In this document: positions 26,394 to 37,313 of the stretch, piece by piece
How positions within the stretch are numbered: the first letter of the stretch is position 1
How the letters are laid out: each line of letters opens with the position of its first letter
Assembly: GCA_011009095.1 (NCBI GenBank)
Contig: VTPC01005425.1
Location: 250,342 to 314,341, forward strand
Length of the DNA stretch: 64,000 bases
Source: Ignelater luminosus
Lineage: Eukaryota; Arthropoda; Insecta; Coleoptera; Elateridae
Reading direction: 5' to 3'
The notes under the pieces: model-generated
Seen by the model: the letters and a program-made list of their open reading frames with translations, nothing else
What the model was told of the DNA's origin: nothing
The model's database searches: none
Program-made: the position numbers and the translations under genes

Positions 26394-29300
26394 GTATATT
26401 TTGTTATAGTTTTCTGTTCTTGAAATATGGAAAATAAGTACACAGTTAACTCATTTAACCTCAAAATCTTAAATAGCCCTACTTGTAATATGTACAGCAA
26501 CAAGCATTAAAGTTTACTTAAATGAATTAAAATAAATATGTTCATTTGTTTAACCTACCTTCAAAGTTTTTGTTTTCGTATTTCACATTTTTTATTGACT
26601 ATTGATGTTTTTGATTTTATTTTTCTGAATGGGCACTACCTACTACTATTTTGAAAAAATAGTTTTGTTGATTTTCACTTGTTTTACCAAACTGTGTTAT
26701 GCAATGGAGCTATTGTTGAAAAGGGAGGTATCATTAAACTTTTTTAAAAGGACAAATTGAATTATGGTCATACTGTTTAAAAACATTTTGCTGTTATTAA
26801 TGACACTCTTGAAATATACTCCTAGTTATTTTCTAATGTTGCCCTCCTGTAATAAAATGCCACAAGCGGCTACAGTCCATAATAATTTTTAAAATCAACA
26901 TTTATCTACCCTTTATATAATAATGTGAAGTACTTCACAAGTTTACATTTTTTCAAATTTTTTTTGCTTGAAGAATTCATTTTAGCTTCATTATTTTATA
27001 TTGTCAACCTCTTTAATAATTAATTTCCTTACAACCTTTCACATTGTAATAAAATATAAAAACCTAACTTCAAAAAAGTTTTCGTAGGTGTTTTATATGA
27101 ATGCATTTGGTTTTTTTACCATTCAAATTTTAAGTCTCACTAATTAATGAGATCTTTTTTAATGTTCATAAAGCTTTCTGAATTGTAACATCATAAAAAC
27201 GCAGCAGGATCATTAATTTTGTTATCTGCTTTCCAAAGGAATCTTAATTTACATTTGTCATTATTTATCTAAATTAATAATAAATGAACTTTTTAATAAT
27301 ACAGTCATGTTTATTAGCAATAGATTTCTAGGCATGACTTATAATCATTTATATCATTATATGTATGTATATTTACAGCAACAAGTTCCCGGGGGTTACA
27401 TAGTTCCATACTATGATCAGAATACACCAATTTTAATGGCTCAAGGAGCTGCCATGCGTAATGGTACACCTATGCGTCTGGTTAGTCCTGCACCGGTTTT
27501 AGTTCAACCTCAGGCTAGTCGACAAACTCCTGCTGGTGCTTCATTATATTCCAGTACACCACAAAGTTTATATGGAGGCAGTGTAACAACATCAGTGAAT
27601 GGTGGCACACTTGGAGGTATATTATTGTTTTAGAGTATTTTTGTGTTTATTTGCAAATGTAAATAATAATAATTACTCAATCTGTACATAAATAGAAATT
27701 TATATAACGTCAATATAAAATGTCTGTAAATAATTGAAATAGAAGCTGGTAAGCTGGTGCACTAGGGATTTTGTAAATTGTAATAAATATGTAGGTGGCT
27801 AAATCATAAAAACAATACTTTACTTATTTAGGAAATCAATTTATTGGGGTTTTTGTTTCTTAAAACAAAGCTGTTCTTGGTTTTTGAGGTATATACACAA
27901 CCTATTAGTCCATGTGGCGACCGTCTGTCATTGAAGGCCCAACTAATTTATGAAAAAATTAATGTAGATATTGTAATGAAAAAGAAATGCACTGATTGGT
28001 CAAATTGTATGATTGATTTCTAGCATGATGTGTTTAAGGTTAGGTTTTTGACATGTGAAGTGTCATTATCTGACATTTTATATTAATCATCTGAAAGCTA
28101 ATGTCACTGTCAAATGATAACGAGCATACAATTTGACCAATCAGCACATTGGTTATGTGAAGTGAATAATGAATTTATAATCGTCTCATTAATTACAATT
28201 GTGCCAGGATTTGCTTAGACAGACAAGTTATTTCATTTTCCTTACAAAATCTACTTCAATTTTTTTCATAAATTAGCCAAGTGTTCAATGACAGACAACA
28301 TTTTACCATTGCTGCTTGGACTGTATACTGCTATAAAACATTTTGCAAACGTCAAATTGTTTATGTGAAATACACATAACCTAAAAATTAAGTATTCTTT
28401 TAAATTTTATATATTAATTTCACGGGTTCATGAAAAAATTTAATGTGCTACCCTTCATTAAGTTCTTTTCTATGATTCATTAAAATGATACACATTTCTC
28501 ATAGAAAATCAAACCTACTTAAATAACTATTTCAGATTATTTTTCTTTTGATTGGTATGAAGTCTTTTTAAAAAAATGTCGACTTAATTTTGGTACCATA
28601 TTGAGCAGCCTTTCTTGAATTATCTTTCAGCGACTGTGAAACAGCTGATTGCTAATAAATTTAAGATATATCTGAGAGCGATTTTTTATTTTTAACAGCA
28701 TGTGAAACAGACTAAATTATATTTTCATAGGTCGCTGAATAAAATTTATTATAGGAATAAGTATACCCTATTCATTATAGCAAGCAACTGCCAGTATCAA
28801 TATTTCTGAATATTTCTTGATTGTACCCATGTGACTTTTTTTTCAGTGTACTTGGAATTTAGTTAATGGCTTTAGGTTGTATAGTATTTGACAACTAATT
28901 TCAGAAAGGTCTGTGTTTATGATTTTAGGAGGAAATAAATATGACCTTTTAACAAAATAAAAATAGTATTGAGAAATAGTAGAATTAAAAGCTTGTAAAA
29001 TTACTCATAATTTTAAATAACATGACATTTAAATTATTCATTAATCTGAACAATAAAAAATGAAATTTTCTAGCAAGAAGGAGTAGTACCAAGCGAATGT
29101 CAACTTGACAGTTGCTTGCTAAAGTGAATGAAGTTTAATAATGAATGTTTTAAAACAATGTTTACACTATGAAATATTGGTTGCCCTAGATTTTTTTGCT
29201 ATCATCTGTATATATTTATTTTGTTTTTCTTTAACAAAAACAGCCTACTTAGCAAACACCAAAGAATGGTACACGACTAGTCATAAAATTAACCAAACAT

Positions 29301-32300
29301 ATTATAATTTTTATGGGAAAATATTAATAAATTGATTTCTAAAAAAGGCAGTATAAACAATTGTATCTCTTACGGTTTACAAAATCCCTTCATTAGTGTA
29401 CTGACTTACAAAATATTCTGTGTAGTATGAGCACCAATTTAATGTAGGCTTTGTTCAGTATGTTTAATAATAATTAAATTAAAGGTGACTTTATTTGTGA
29501 GTCATAAATAAAGCTCAAATTTTATTCAAAATGCGTCTCTGTATCTTTCGATATATCAATTCAAAACATTGGAATTTTTCATCTTATTTCTTGTTGTGGC
29601 CTAAATAACCTTAGAAAACAATAAAATGGGTAATTTCAATGTTTTGAAGGGATATATTGAAAGATAAAGGGGCGCATTTTGCATATAATCCAAGCTTTAG
29701 TCATAAACACCTTCATGCGGTACACTTCAATTGTTTAGTTATTTTACCCCAGCATCAAAAAAAACCAAAAAGCATCTCATTATAATTAGGTTTTGTTTTT
29801 TATTTTTTCTGTTCTAAAACAGTTCAAATTAAGTACCTAGATCAAAAATCACTTTCATTATTGCTGTATTTTAGCTTCTGTCATTTATCATCATAAAGGC
29901 AGCATGAAAAACTTTTTAAATAAATTAAAAACATTTTACTTTTCTAATTAATTGAACGTTGATACTGTAACAGATTTAAATAAAAATTTCTATTTACCAT
30001 TCAATTCATTTAACAAATATGAGTAATCCACTTGACCATGCATTTACTTATAATCTTCATTTGCACAATAAAGCAACATTAATGCAAAGAACTTGTAAAT
30101 TTTAGCAAGATAAAAAAAACAGCAGACAGATGGGTTATAGTTAAATTCTTTTGTTGTTCTTGAGTAATCTTTCAAGATTTTGGTTTGTTTTAATGACAAT
30201 ACCCTTCATTCTGTCACCACTAACCTATTTTCTTCCGTAACACCCACATTATGAGGAGATTGACTGCCAGGGTCATAACGTGGCTCCTCATCTAATATGC
30301 AAAGATGAAGACAAACACCTATTGCTTGGAGGCTAATCATTTAAACACAGAACTGGTTTGTTAGACCACGTTCAGATTATAAAAAGAAACAATACTCAAT
30401 TTTCTTGGGACTTCAAAGGAATTTAAATGGTAACCTATCTGAAAATACTTTTTTTTATTGCTTTTATCATATTTTGTTAATTTGTATATTTTCTAATTTT
30501 CTGTAAAAAAAAAATTATATATTATGTAACATACAAAACAGTGTGTCATGTATGTGTGTTTACTAACTAATGGTCGGTGTGGGTAGGTGTAGCCCAAGGG
30601 GTAAGTTCTGGTCTATTCCCTACGCTGCACGCACCACCTTCTGCTCCCTTTGGCAGCTCCTCGCTTGGAAATATTGGTTCTCCTGCTACAACCACTTCCC
30701 TACCTACAGGTATAGTAAAAAGAAAATCATATAAGTACTAATATGTATACATAATTTTTTTGTCGTTCATTTCTTCATATCATCATTAAGAGCTGGGGGA
30801 TGGTAGATATAATTTTTGTATATAGTATTATTTTATTTTATTTTTTTTGTTTATTACCCAGCTATACCTATTTTTCTTATATCTCAATTCTAAATCATTC
30901 TTTTTCTCTTTTCAATCAGGGTTAGGTTTAAGTACAACAACAACAGGTCGTCGTGATTCATTTGACCGAAATACCTCAGCCTTTTCACCATCTTTAGATT
31001 ACCGACCAAAATGGCCAGCTTCGTATGGTTTAGGAAGCAGCCCAAGTCCACTCACTGGCAGTTTAACACCACCTCCTGCGGCACCGTTGCAACTGGGAGG
31101 TTTGGTAACCTCAAGAGTGCTTTCGGCAGCTCCAGGTGCCGAAGCTAAATATAGAAGTTCGGTTGCAGCAGGTCTTAATACTAATACGATGTTTGGTTCT
31201 ACAAACTCTTTATTTACTAAGATGAATTCTTCGCTTACTACTGTTGCCAGTACGCTTGATAAAGGGCCACAGGGGCGTTCACGACTGCTTGAAGACTTTA
31301 GAAACAATCGATATCCTAATTTACAATTAAGGTGGGATATTAAATTATAAAAAATAATTTTTTTATTTAATTTATTCTTTTTTTTTGCAGAGACTTAGCA
31401 AATCATATTGTAGAATTTTCCCAGGATCAACATGGATCGCGATTTATACAACAAAAATTAGAGAGAGCTTCAGCTGCAGAAAAGCAAATGGTCTTTAATG
31501 AGATTCTTGCTGCAGCATACAATTTGATGACTGATGTATTTGGCAATTACGTAATTCAGAAATTCTTCGAATTTGGCACATCTGAACAAAAAACAACGTT
31601 GGCTCAAAAAGTTCGTGGGCACGTATTACCTCTTGCATTACAGATGTATGGTTGTCGTGTAATACAAAAAGCACTCGAATCCATTCCACCAGAACAACAA
31701 CAGGAGATTGTTAAAGAACTTGATGGACACGTGTTGAAATGTGTTAAAGACCAAAATGGAAATCATGTCGTGCAAAAATGTATCGAATGTGTGGATCCTT
31801 CTGCTTTACAAGTGAGCTGTTTTTTCTTATCGCACTTAATAAAGTGATTTTAAATGATTTCATTTTTAGTTTGTGATCTCATCGTTTGCTGGGCAAGTGT
31901 ATACATTGTCAACTCATCCATATGGTTGCCGTGTGATACAACGTATTTTAGAACATTGTACTCCTGAACAGACTTCACCCATTTTAGCTGAACTTCATGC
32001 ACACACAGATCAACTTATACAAGACCAATTTGGAAACTATGTTATACAGCATGTTTTAGGTAAGTTTATTAAATTGTTAGTAAAGTAAGTTATTCTAAAA
32101 TTTAATTGATTTAAATAGAGCATGGAAAACAAGAAGATAAATCACAACTGATTAATGCAGTTCGAGGTAAAGTTTTGGTACTCAGTCAACATAAGTTTGC
32201 AAGTAATGTTGTTGAGAAGTGTGTGACACATGCAACTCGATCAGAAAGGGCTCTCCTTATTGAGGAAGTTTGCAGTTTCAATGATAAGTAAGTATAAATA

Positions 32301-35300
32301 TTATATATAGAGTGATCCACAAATCTGTATCCTTGATTGGCCATGAAAGATAAGGAAAAATAATTTGGTATATCCCATCATACCCACTTGAAAATTCTCT
32401 GTCTTCTTTCCAGAATGTCCAAGGATACAAATAATGTGTTTCAGTGGTTACTATTCATATTAGAGAGTTGCTAGTGCAACTGCAATCTATAACTGTAAAA
32501 CTGCCTTATAAATGTATCGTATACATTTAGATTTTTTTTTTTTTATTTAAATAATGGAACCGATCAGAAAATGTTCTTTTATATTTCCTTGGTTTTAAAG
32601 TTTAAATGTCATCTATTGTGTTGTGACAGGTCTTGGTGACAAGACAGGTAACTAAAAAAACAAAATATATAATGCGCTGTTAAGCAAAAATGTACTCCAA
32701 CTGATTTCTTCCATTCAAATGTTACAAATGTTTATAAAGTAAAAAATAGTATAATCATAATGAAGACTGCTATTGTGCCAACTCTCTATTAGTTAGTAAT
32801 GATAAAATAATAATATAAGAAAGAAAACTGTCTTCACTGTTATCATTTTTATTTACATAAAGAGGGCATTAAAATGGAAGTTAATGCAAACTTAAAATAT
32901 TTTGACCTTTCTGTAGAACATGCGAACAATATTGCAGAAAATAATATGTTAACAGTGCTGAATTAACAAGTGACATACATAAAAAATAAAACTTATTTGT
33001 TACATTTTTGTTTATGATCTTGCCATCAATGTACTATGCATTCATTTTTTTAACTGTCTCATTTATGATATTATTGAAGAACTCGCCATTTTCATTTGAA
33101 ATTGTTAAATTATTGACAGTATTGTCTTATAAAAATATTTTTTGCTAGAATGATTTATAAAATTGATTTAATGCTAATTATGCCACTGTTCGATGAAAGC
33201 AGTATGCTGCTAAGATTAACTTTTTTATCTTGCATTATGCATAAAAAATTTATGGTATTTTCGATAGATGAAGTGTTCTTCACTCTTCACGTATGCTCTT
33301 AGAGTGTTCAAGAGCAGTTAATTGAAAATACTATTGTGTTACATCAAGTTGATAAGGTGTTCCAGCCTTGTGCAAGTTACTTCAAGATGAACTTTCTCTA
33401 GACAGAGGTTACAAACCTTAGACCTAAAATTACTATAATAAATAGCATTTGCTGTTAACCTAACCCTATATCAGTAACCTATGCAAACCAGTTCACTGAG
33501 TAGAAATTTACAAAAATGCCTATTGATTTCAGTTGTGAGACATAAGTTTTAAAACTTGAGTTTGTGCAGTTTTGAAGTTCAAATGACAATGGACTGGTTT
33601 CTACTCCTTTCATTACATTTAAATATTCTCTAACTACCATGGCAACAAATTTCGTTTTTCTTCTTCTCACTAAGATCAGATAAAACTATGCTTGTTTAAA
33701 TTTTTAAAGCTTCATTAGTTAGTGAAAGGAGCGCAAAAACTGGGGCATTATTGCTTATTTAGAAATGTTATTGGAATTTAAAATATGAAAAGCGTCAAAA
33801 CTACCTAACCAAAACATGAAAATAATGTATTATCCATTACACCGCCAGTGTCAAATTAAAAAAAAATTTTTAGTGTACTAATTTCATATTCTTAAGTGAC
33901 TAAAATGTCACCAATAGCAATAAGAAAACATTAAATTAGGATTTATGATTTCAATAATACCGTATTTCAATGATTCTCAACCACTGTGCCGCGGCACTTT
34001 AGTGTGCCGCGAGATTTTTGAAACGTGTCGCCACTACAAATACTCATACATAAGCGACGTCAGACAAGTAGTTCGATTGGTTCTACCTTCGTAGCGGGGA
34101 CTGATTGAACTAATGCACATGACTATTACAGTTCTGGACTGGTTCTAGATTTAACCCAAACAAAGCTATATACTAGTTTAGTAAAATTCTTTTAAATCTA
34201 TCTTATCTCGTTAGTGTGCCGCCAAATTTTTAAATTATTAAAAGTGTACCATGACGAAAAAAAAGGTTGAGAATCACTGCCATGTTTGTATGAGTTTATT
34301 GTAAAAAATACCTAGAAATTTATAGAAATATTTTTATTTTTTAAATAGATTCTAGATTTTCAAGAAAAAAGAATGTCAAACAAAAAAAAGCCCCCAATAT
34401 ATAAAACTCATGAAAGTAATGCCAGAATTAGCTTGACTATTTTCAGATGAAGAAAGTTAGGTATTGTCTTCCAGATAGATTATTGGGGTTTCACCAAGAT
34501 GAAGCTTCTACATTTTTTATGTAGCGTAAATGATTACTTTGAATGGAGTATTTCCAAATCATTGGATTGGAAAGAGGGGTGCTTTCAAATTAGCATCTAG
34601 GTTTCTAGATTTGACTCCACTGTACTATTTCTTATGGAGATATTTTTACTTTAATGTTTTTCAAGTTTATTTTTAATTCCATTCATTATTTTTAGAGTTC
34701 CTTGATGTTAATTTGAAGTTTTTGTCATGTTTTAATTCTTTCTAGCATCTTTTTCCTGGTCTTATCCCGAATCTGTTAGATAGAGATAGCGATACGATAT
34801 GTATCGATCATTGTTTAATTTAGAAAAATCATCATAATTGGTTTTTAAGGTTGTTTTATTTTCCATAGTCATTGACACATTCGATTACAATAATTTTGTG
34901 TTCTTTTTTTTAATATGAGCGTTTGTTAATTTAATTTATTGTGTGCCAACAATATACTTCTGTTATCCCTAATATTAGAAAGAGAATTTACTTCATATTT
35001 CATTTACCAAGGAAAAACCAAAACTCGACCTTCAATTTCATGTCATATATTTCTGTACGCATGCTTACCAAGGTCTTTGATCCATCTGTAAACCAGATCA
35101 GTTTATCAGATGGCATTTGTTTGTTACTGCTCCAGATTTCTCTGTCAATGATTACTTGGGAATTTTGTCCAAGTGTAATGCTATAGTTGAGACAGGGTCA
35201 CCTATCCTTTTTCAAATTGAGCAGTGGCCTGAATCTATAGTTTTTAGGTTTCCTGTGTTCTGGAGCTTACTTCTTGTATAACAAGATCTAGCAGAGGAAG

Positions 35301-36384
35301 ATGCAGCAGGATCTCCATTGTTACTGTAGGAGTCGTTTTCATAGTTCCTCTTATTCAGGCCTATCTTTGAATCTTGGATGGTCTGATTTTGGTGTTTGTT
35401 TGCTGCATTTGAGCCACCACACCAAGGCCATGTATGTTATTGCTGGTCTAATCACCTTAGTGTACAGCCAATGTACCTACCATACAAAGTTAGAGTCCTC
35501 AGGCTTTTTCATACATTTACTTTATTACTAAGGTGGTTGGTGTCTTTTTTTGCTAGTCTGATGATGTATTGGTTCCAGGTAAGTTTGGGGTCCAAGATCA
35601 CTCCAAGGTACTTGACCTCCCTTGTCATTGTCAATTTTTCACCATGTAAAGTTACAAGACCTAGTTCCTCTAGCTTCCTTCTATTGATGCCAAGGATGCT
35701 ATTGCTGTTTTCTGGGAATTTATCGAGAGGTGCTCATTTGTTGATCAATCTGATGTTATATTCAGCAGGACCATTTACCTTTCCCTCTTCTTATAAAACG
35801 TTTTATTGCACTTGAACATGTGCATTAAAGCTATGTCTTATGAAACTTGTTTTTTGGTATACTATTATATCCGGGTCTAGGTATTTTAAAAAATAAACCT
35901 ATGCAAATGTGGTATCATAGAAATCATAATGAAAAACTGTAACAAAGAATTTCAAAATACACCATAAGAAATAATGTAATTATCAGAAATGTCACTTTAA
36001 TCCTGATTTAAGCATTATTTATTAGGCAACTCCTGCAGCAAATTTTGTCAATTTTAATATGAATTTTATTATTTAACATTTAATCTTACATGAATATATT
36101 TTTAATTCTTATATTTTCTTTTTTCTAGTGCATTACATGTGATGATGAAAGATCAGTATGCGAATTATGTGGTACAAAAAATGATAGATGTGAGCGAACC
36201 AACCCAACGTAAAATCTTGATGCACAAGATAAGACCACATTTGAATTCATTGAGAAAGTATACGTATGGAAAACACATAATTGCAAAATTGGAAAAATAC
36301 TTCATGAAAGCACCCGGATCGATGGGCTCTATCGGAGGGGAGCTAGGCCCCATTGGACCACCAGCTACAAATGGGGTTCTCTAA
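26094..36384 (+). CDS. pum: Pumilio RNA-binding translational repressor, last eight coding exons (5' partial)
   Basis: Exons 26094-26393, 27379-27616, 30587-30709, 30920-31331, 31391-31811, 31870-32059, 32119-32287 and 36129-36384 join in phase to 2109 nt, giving 702 residues and TAA. Order along the product: Q-rich segment with QLFRSQQ; proline/alanine linker with [30 protein letters not shown] motif; then from about residue 337 the PUM homology domain. All eight PUF repeats are present with their usual base-reading triplets: repeat 1 HGSRFIQ, 2 FGNYVIQ, 3 YGCRVIQ, 4 NGNHVVQ, 5 YGCRVIQ, 6 FGNYVIQ, 7 FASNVVE, 8 YANYVVQ. By family knowledge this reads UGUANAUA in 3' UTRs and represses those mRNAs with Nanos/Brat or CCR4-NOT in the cytoplasm. 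Upstream coding exons lie outside the window or were not recognised. Confidence 0.97.
26394..27378 (+). other. pumilio intron
   Basis: 985 bp, bounded by GTATAT and a TTTACAG acceptor. AT-rich, with no element recognised inside. Confidence 0.9.
27379..27616 (+). CDS. pum: pumilio exon B
   Basis: Follows TTTACAG and ends at GGAG before GTATAT, leaving one base for the next codon. It encodes [20 protein letters not shown], then [18 protein letters not shown], the conserved linker motif of Pumilio proteins, and a Ser/Gly-rich tail. The upstream ATG at 27307 is intronic and not a real start. Confidence 0.95.
27913..28308. mobile_element. Foldback MITE in pumilio intron
   Basis: The two halves are imperfect inverted copies. 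GTCTGTCATTGAA near 27924 pairs with TTCAATGACAGAC near 28284, and TTATGAAAAAATTAATGTAGAT pairs with ATCTACTTCAATTTTTTTCATAA. Inner arms GATTGGTCAAATTGTATG and CATACAATTTGACCAATC are exact. The element is non-coding, so a palindromic MITE is the best explanation; ends are approximate. Confidence 0.8.
28778..29121. mobile_element. Possible MITE with TAGCAAGCAACTG ends
   Basis: TAGCAAGCAACTG at 28778-28790 is the exact reverse complement of CAGTTGCTTGCTA at 29109-29121. The 344-bp span is non-coding. No clear target duplication was seen. Confidence 0.5.
29525..29684. mobile_element. Small foldback MITE in pumilio intron
   Basis: The left arm (about 29525-29581, containing ATCTTTCGATATATCAATTC) and right arm (about 29628-29684, containing TATATTGAAAGATAAAGG) are imperfect inverted repeats around a loop of about 45 bp. 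The reverse-complementary AAAATGCG and CGCATTTT mark the ends. Confidence 0.75.
30587..30709 (+). CDS. pum: pumilio exon C, probable cassette exon (41 codons)
   Basis: 123 bp, phase 1 in and 1 out, so inclusion or skipping keeps the frame. It encodes [20 protein letters not shown] followed by [11 protein letters not shown] and a Thr/Ser tail, within the variable linker. The acceptor is odd: a perfect TACTAAC branch-point word at 30561-30567 but almost no pyrimidine tract, and two tandem AGs six bases apart (30585-30586 and 30591-30592) that would both keep frame and differ by two codons. A weak acceptor plus a 3n exon suggests regulated splicing; that is inference. Confidence 0.8.
30920..31331 (+). 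CDS. pum: pumilio exon D (linker to start of PUF domain)
   Basis: Starts after CAATCAG (30913-30919) and ends AATTAAG before GTGGGA, giving phase 1 to 2. It encodes [19 protein letters not shown], a Ser/Pro/Gly-rich stretch and then [12 protein letters not shown] with RYPNLQL, the conserved entry into the PUM homology domain. The reverse-strand ORF of 102 codons over the same bases is a shadow. Confidence 0.96.
31391..31811 (+). CDS. pum: pumilio exon E (PUF repeats 1-4)
   Basis: Follows a 59-bp intron with TTTTTTGCAG and ends at CAA before GTGAGC. It carries [20 protein letters not shown] (repeat 1), [15 protein letters not shown] (2), [14 protein letters not shown] (3) and [15 protein letters not shown] (4). 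Residues are nearly identical to those in flies and vertebrates. Confidence 0.98.
31870..32059 (+). CDS. pum: pumilio exon F (PUF repeats 5-6)
   Basis: Follows a 58-bp intron ending TTTTTAG; ends TTTTAG before GTAAGT, phase 0 to 1. It encodes [17 protein letters not shown] and [12 protein letters not shown]. Recognition triplets C-R-Q and N-Y-Q are intact. Confidence 0.98.
32119..32287 (+). CDS. pum: pumilio exon G (PUF repeat 7)
   Basis: Follows a 59-bp intron ending AAATAG; ends GATAA before GTAAGT, phase 1 to 2. It encodes [19 protein letters not shown], then [16 protein letters not shown], the conserved seventh repeat with its S-N-E triplet that reads G. Confidence 0.98.
33594..33742. 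mobile_element. MITE related to the element at 50588-51933
   Basis: It begins CTGGTTTCTACTCCTTTC and ends in a rough inverted copy, GAAAGGAGCGCAAAAACTGG. Its right part AAGATCAGATAAA, CTTCATTAGTTAG and GAAAGGAG recurs in order at 51857-51921, and CTAACTACCATGGCAAC resembles CTAATTACCATGTCAAC near 50625. So this is probably an internally deleted member of that family. Confidence 0.65.
33968..34279. mobile_element. hAT-like non-autonomous element
   Basis: Terminal inverted repeats CAATGATTCTCAACC (33968-33982) and GGTTGAGAATCACTG (34265-34279) differ by one base. Flanking octamers CCGTATTT and CCATGTTT match at six of eight positions, consistent with a decayed 8-bp target duplication as made by hAT transposases. 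Sub-terminal GTGTGCCGC words occur at both ends. No coding capacity. Confidence 0.8.
34480..34675 (+). pseudogene. Tc1/mariner-superfamily transposase remnant
   Basis: Plus-strand translation with frame changes reads FHQDEAS, then [17 protein letters not shown], then [18 protein letters not shown]. This corresponds to the FQQDGAPAH ... FPNRWIGRRG ... SPDLTPLDFFLWGYLK core of an insect DDE transposase of the IS630-Tc1-mariner group. The second and third catalytic regions are recognisable but decayed. No terminal repeats were found. Confidence 0.7.
34960..35790 (-). mobile_element. Degraded non-LTR retrotransposon fragment (RT C-terminus and RNase H)
   Basis: On the minus strand, around 35550-35640 it reads [18 protein letters not shown], the post-catalytic RT motif. 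Around 35410-35490 it reads [20 protein letters not shown], the thumb region of I/R1/Loa-type LINEs. At about 35070-35110 it reads [12 protein letters not shown], the first RNase H aspartate motif, in the expected order. Several frameshifts and stops separate these, so it is dead. It lies antisense to pumilio. Ends are approximate; no tail or target duplication was identified. Confidence 0.85.
36129..36384 (+). CDS. pum: pumilio terminal coding exon (PUF repeat 8 and C-terminus)
   Basis: Starts after TTTTTTCTAG; the two bases carried from the previous exon complete Asn in [13 protein letters not shown]. It encodes [18 protein letters not shown] (repeat 8), [20 protein letters not shown] (the capping helices) and a short tail ending [13 protein letters not shown] and TAA at 36382-36384. 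The tail matches the end of insect Pumilio proteins. Confidence 0.98.
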
Positions 36385-37305
36385 TTTGAATTTTATCAAT
36401 GAATCTGTTTGATTTAAATAATACAATTTTTATATTACGACCAATTGTGTGTTGATTCTTTATAATCCCACACACACACGGTTCCAGTATTTTTCGTTAA
36501 ATAATTTTTTTCTTTTCGAATTTTGTATTTTTTTTTAATGCTTTTTTAATGTTAGATTTAGATTGTATCGTATATACATACAATATCTGTATTATAGCTG
36601 TATTTATGTACGTGACGCATCATCCATGGTAACTAATTATCTTGCTTGTTTTTTATGCAAATTATGTATTATTATTATGATTATTATTTAATTTAGGTTT
36701 CGTTCTTATCATGATGTATGTTGGTTTGTAAGTATTTATTGGCTTAGTTAGATAATTCACACACATACACACACCTTCTATAAATATGTAGTAATCATTT
36801 TATAACGGGGGCTATTTTAATTATTGCATAATTTTAACACATTTCATTTAAATAAGTTACGCTGAAGTTAATCAAACGTTTATTACAAATAAATATTAAG
36901 TTTGGATTATTTTTGGATTTCAAGAAAGGATTCAAATCTTGTTTCTATCATTGCTAAATTATTGTCCTCAAGTTTTGAATAACAGATTGATATTCTAAAT
37001 ATAAAAATTATGCAGTTAAAAAACTAAGAAATTTTGTTGCAATAATCAAAGTATCTCTTTGAAATAGCTCCTGAAAGACTTTTCTATATAATATTAAAAA
37101 AAAAAAAGAAAATGGCAAAAGAATTTAGGCTCTAGCTTGCATGTCCTTTTTTCCTTCACATATACATACACATTAATAAATAACACATTTCATGTACAGT
37201 TGTTAACACACAGATTTTAAAATAATTGAATCTCGACTAATTTAAATCGAATTATAACTTTTATTTTAATTAAATAATGTTGCGTTTATTTAAAAAAGTT
37301 TGTAT

Positions 37306-37313
37306 TGTAAATA
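37306..37313 (+). promoter_or_regulatory. Pumilio response element match (TGTAAATA)
   Basis: Exact match to UGUANAUA in the probable pumilio 3' UTR. It could mediate autoregulation. About one such match is expected by chance in this length at this base composition, so the match alone is weak. Confidence 0.3.

Larger units (their letters stand above)
27617..30586 (+). other. pumilio intron holding two or three MITEs
   Basis: A 2970-bp intron. Besides the foldbacks listed separately (27913-28308, 28778-29121 and 29525-29684), nothing coding is seen. Confidence 0.85.
32288..36128 (+). other. Last pumilio intron, 3.8 kb, transposon-rich
   Basis: Bounded by GTAAGT and a TTTTTTCTAG acceptor. It contains the MITE, hAT-like MITE, transposase remnant and LINE fragment listed separately. 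Stretches 32288-33593 and 35790-36128 hold nothing I can name, apart from a small inverted pair GTATCCTTG/CAAGGATAC near 32328 and 32420. Confidence 0.9.

Noticed and set aside
26181-26423. ATG at 26181 as a pumilio start
   Set aside because: The frame is open upstream to a proper acceptor at 26093 and the upstream codons (QLFRSQQ) are conserved in Pumilio, so this is an internal Met.
30999-31307. 102-codon ORF on the minus strand
   Set aside because: It is the reverse shadow of pumilio exon D, whose plus frame is conserved and spliced in phase.
35301-35815. Plus-strand ORFs of 76 and 139 codons in the pumilio intron
   Set aside because: The minus strand carries ordered RT and RNase H motifs; the plus ORFs are its shadows.
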